Source: Sphingobacterium puteale
Lineage (GTDB): Bacteria; Bacteroidota; Bacteroidia; Sphingobacteriales; Sphingobacteriaceae
DNA: 64,000 nucleotides
Reading direction: 5' to 3'
Assembly: GCF_003627955.1 (NCBI RefSeq)
Contig: NZ_RBWS01000005.1
Location: 368,693-432,692, forward strand
Made by a program: the position numbers and the translations under genes. The notes below the pieces were generated by a model. The model had not been told where the DNA came from. It searched no databases and was given only the letters and a program-made list of their open reading frames with translations. Position 1 is the stretch's first letter; each line of letters starts with the position of its first letter. Shown in pieces: positions 62,556 to 64,000 of the stretch.

Positions 62556-63232
62556 AAAAAACCACATCTCACGACGTGGCCTTAAAATAAACATATGATT
62601 CACTAGTGATCTGCCTTGTACCGGGCTTGGCAGATCACTAGTTAGTTAGATACTATTTATACGAATTGATTGAATTGGATACTTTCCAGCTGTCCCCTTC
62701 ATGTACTAAGGTAACCAGGTCAGTCTTGGTGAAGCTCTCAAATTTCAAGGTTACTCTGGCTATCATATAGTCAGCTGATTCTTCAAGAATATCGGTGCTT
62801 ACTACACAGTTGAGCTTCTCTCCTTTTTGCTTTTTCAATAATTTAACTACGGCACTACGGCTGTGATTTTGTGCCTTGGAAGATTGGATCTTTTGGTTGA
62901 AATCTTCGGCGAACAATTGCTCTACTCCTACTGATTCACCCTGTGTCGTTACCGCAACATAGTGCTCCAAGGCAAAGTCTGCTGTAGAAAAGTTAACGTT
63001 TGTTTTTGCTGATTTGGAACCTGGTCCTTCAGCGGCCATAGCGAAAGTGGATACTGCGATTAAGGCTGCTGCTGCGAATGTTTTTACTAATGCTTTCATA
63101 ATGTCTTTATTTTATATTGTTAGTTTTTTATTTCTTATTTGTTGATTCAAAACTACAACACAATAGGTCCCTAGCCTATGGGCTTTAGACCAACGATCAG
63201 GAAAACTCGGTGAATGGCGGGAATGGGGAGGT
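62556..63232 (-). repeat. Array module copy 9
   Basis: The terminator arm reads AACCAC rather than AAGCCAC, one pair shorter. The second hairpin is ACTAGTGATCTGCC (62602-62615) with GGCAGATCACTAGT (62629-62642), 14 bp perfect. The promoter dyad is near-perfect (GTCCCTAGCCTATGGGC). Confidence 0.9.
62653..63099 (-). CDS. Secreted NTF2-like module protein, copy 9
   Basis: This 148-aa paralogue has signal peptide MKALVKTFAAAALIAVSTFAMA. The loop reads QKIQSSKAQNHS, with distinctive TTQGESVG and DILEES. LVHEGDSWKVSNS matches copy 6 in the HEGD segment. Intact, with its own promoter and terminator. Confidence 0.78.
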   Translation of the reverse strand: MKALVKTFAAAALIAVSTFAMAAEGPGSKSAKTNVNFSTADFALEHYVAVTTQGESVGVEQLFAEDFNQKIQSSKAQNHSRSAVVKLLKKQKGEKLNCVVSTDILEESADYMIARVTLKFESFTKTDLVTLVHEGDSWKVSNSINSYK

Positions 63233-63311
63233 GAAAAGGCGGGACATCCAACTGCTGTCATCTATTCACTTGATAAAATTATAGGATCTGCAAAACTGGA
63301 AGCAGGAGATT

Positions 63312-63704
63312 TCAACATGATTTACTCACGCAATCCAGCAAAAGCATCGTATTCCATAAAGCATTCATCGTTTCGGCATTCATAACCCAAACAGTATTGT
63401 TTTCACTAATTTTGACAAACTCATAGGTTGAAGTTTTGCCGAGCGTCATTGCATTTTTTGTTAAAACACTTAGAAATTCACCGATTGGCATATCACCTTT
63501 AGTCATTAAAGGCGTCATATAATAAATTTTTTCGGCACCAATAATTGTATAGATCCCATCTTCTCTTTGAATGCCAACGAATGCATTTGCATCGCTTTTA
63601 TTTAGATGTTTAATGATTTCACTAGTTTCGTCTCTAAACGATTTTCCGGACAGGATATCTAACATATTCCTTTTTATCCTCGCTTTTAGATTAGCCTCTT
63701 CCAT
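63312..63704 (-). CDS. Unknown 130-aa protein
   Basis: The protein is soluble with mixed helices and strands (EDGIYTIIGAEKIYYMTPLM, TYEFVKISENNTVWVMN) and no signal peptide or known motif. It is the cargo right of module 9. On the other strand, 63233-63311 reads open from the module edge (AVIYSLDKIIGSAKLEAGDF), which may be the tail of another lost gene. Confidence 0.5.
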   Translation of the reverse strand: MEEANLKARIKRNMLDILSGKSFRDETSEIIKHLNKSDANAFVGIQREDGIYTIIGAEKIYYMTPLMTKGDMPIGEFLSVLTKNAMTLGKTSTYEFVKISENNTVWVMNAETMNALWNTMLLLDCVSKSC

Positions 63705-63769
63705 TTATAGCTTTTTTAGAATAAACATATTCTCTGAGTTGGACTTGCAAATAAAATCGGCAGTGCTAG

Positions 63770-64000
63770 TTAAGCAGCTTTTTTAATTTTTTGCTCTTTG
63801 TTATTAAATTGCTCAATTGTAAGATTTCCCAATGTGGAGTGACGACGTTCTCGATTATACCAGATTTCTATGTATTCGAATAGTTCTGCTTTCATCTGAT
63901 CCCTGGTAATCAACTTATTACCGTAAATCTGCTCGGATTTTAGCGTTTTGAAGAAGCTTTCTGCTACTGCATTATCCCAGCAATTACCTTTTCTACTCAT
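63770..64000 (-). mobile_element. IS3-family transposase (orfB) C-terminus, cut by window edge
   Basis: The visible 76 residues are the end of an IS3/IS150-type DDE transposase: MSRKGNCWDNAVAESFFKTLKSE (catalytic Glu region), then ELFEYIEIWYNRERRHSTLGNLTIEQF. The first Met shown is internal and the gene continues beyond 64000. It belongs to a different IS3 subgroup than the remnant at 46190-46540. No terminal inverted repeat was identified. Confidence 0.88.

Noticed and set aside
34425..63232. Integron gene-cassette array
   Set aside because: The spacing and hairpins invite the comparison, but there is no integrase, the repeated unit contains a full gene with promoter and terminator, cargo lies on both strands, and no attC core sites are seen.
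34425..63232. CRISPR array
   Set aside because: Repeats are ~640 bp and coding, spaced by kilobases. No short direct repeats with unique spacers occur in the window.

Overview
The window looks like the chromosome of a Bacteroidota bacterium, most likely a Sphingobacterium or close relative. This rests on AT-rich sequence, several TAnnTTTG-type -7 promoter boxes, lipoproteins with C-K-K-(D/E)-rich N-termini, a TonB-style carboxypeptidase-regulatory domain protein, DUF6140 and WYL genes, and DsbD/TlpA-like thioredoxin folds. No rRNA or tRNA was recognised, so the genus is an inference.

Left part (1-13.9 kb): a defence island. It starts inside the last part of an OLD-family (GajA-like) gene followed by a UvrD-like helicase (Gabija-like pair). 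Next come a type II restriction-modification pair (PD-(D/E)xK-like nuclease and an NPPY adenine methylase joined by a TAATG overlap) and a terminator. On the minus strand follows a five-gene operon: WYL regulator, small helical protein, 1294-aa sacsin-like GHKL ATPase with a C-terminal NOV/DUF3883 domain, a large AAA ATPase, and an HNH nuclease (Septu-like PtuA/PtuB pair).

13.9-19.9 kb: a tight minus-strand biosynthetic operon (Fe(II)/2-oxoglutarate dioxygenase, Gfo/Idh/MocA oxidoreductase, GT28-like glycosyltransferase, polysaccharide deacetylase, radical SAM/SPASM-like enzyme, class I methyltransferase). It runs with only 13 bp spacing into the WYL regulator of the defence operon. The product is unknown.

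20.2-34.2 kb: a second accessory block. Its most unusual part is an 835-aa protein joining an N6-adenine methylase-like module with a degenerate catalytic motif (NFTAP instead of NPPF), a TRD-like segment and a complete histidine-kinase core, followed by a receiver-domain protein. Beside it are a VWA protein, a pair of DUF262 proteins (one with a DUF1524 HNH), DUF6140, two unknown proteins, a divergent WYL regulator, a metallophosphoesterase and a stand-alone cREC receiver.

34.4-63.2 kb: a cassette-like array. A ~0.64 kb module (own promoter with a dyad, a gene for a ~148-aa secreted NTF2-like protein, and an intrinsic terminator) occurs nine times, always on the minus strand. Between copies lies unrelated cargo: small membrane proteins, thioredoxin-fold proteins, four tandem TIG-type lipoproteins, a propeller-like protein with a macrodomain protein, an S41 peptidase, a three-gene unknown operon and a structured RNA candidate. 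Copies 4-9 carry a second 3' hairpin whose arms covary. Module copies are mosaics of one another, one is stopped by a nonsense codon, one is cut by a deletion into a cargo gene, and IS3 remnants sit in the array. I infer that homologous recombination between modules gains, loses and shuffles cargo. The right edge runs into an IS3-family transposase.
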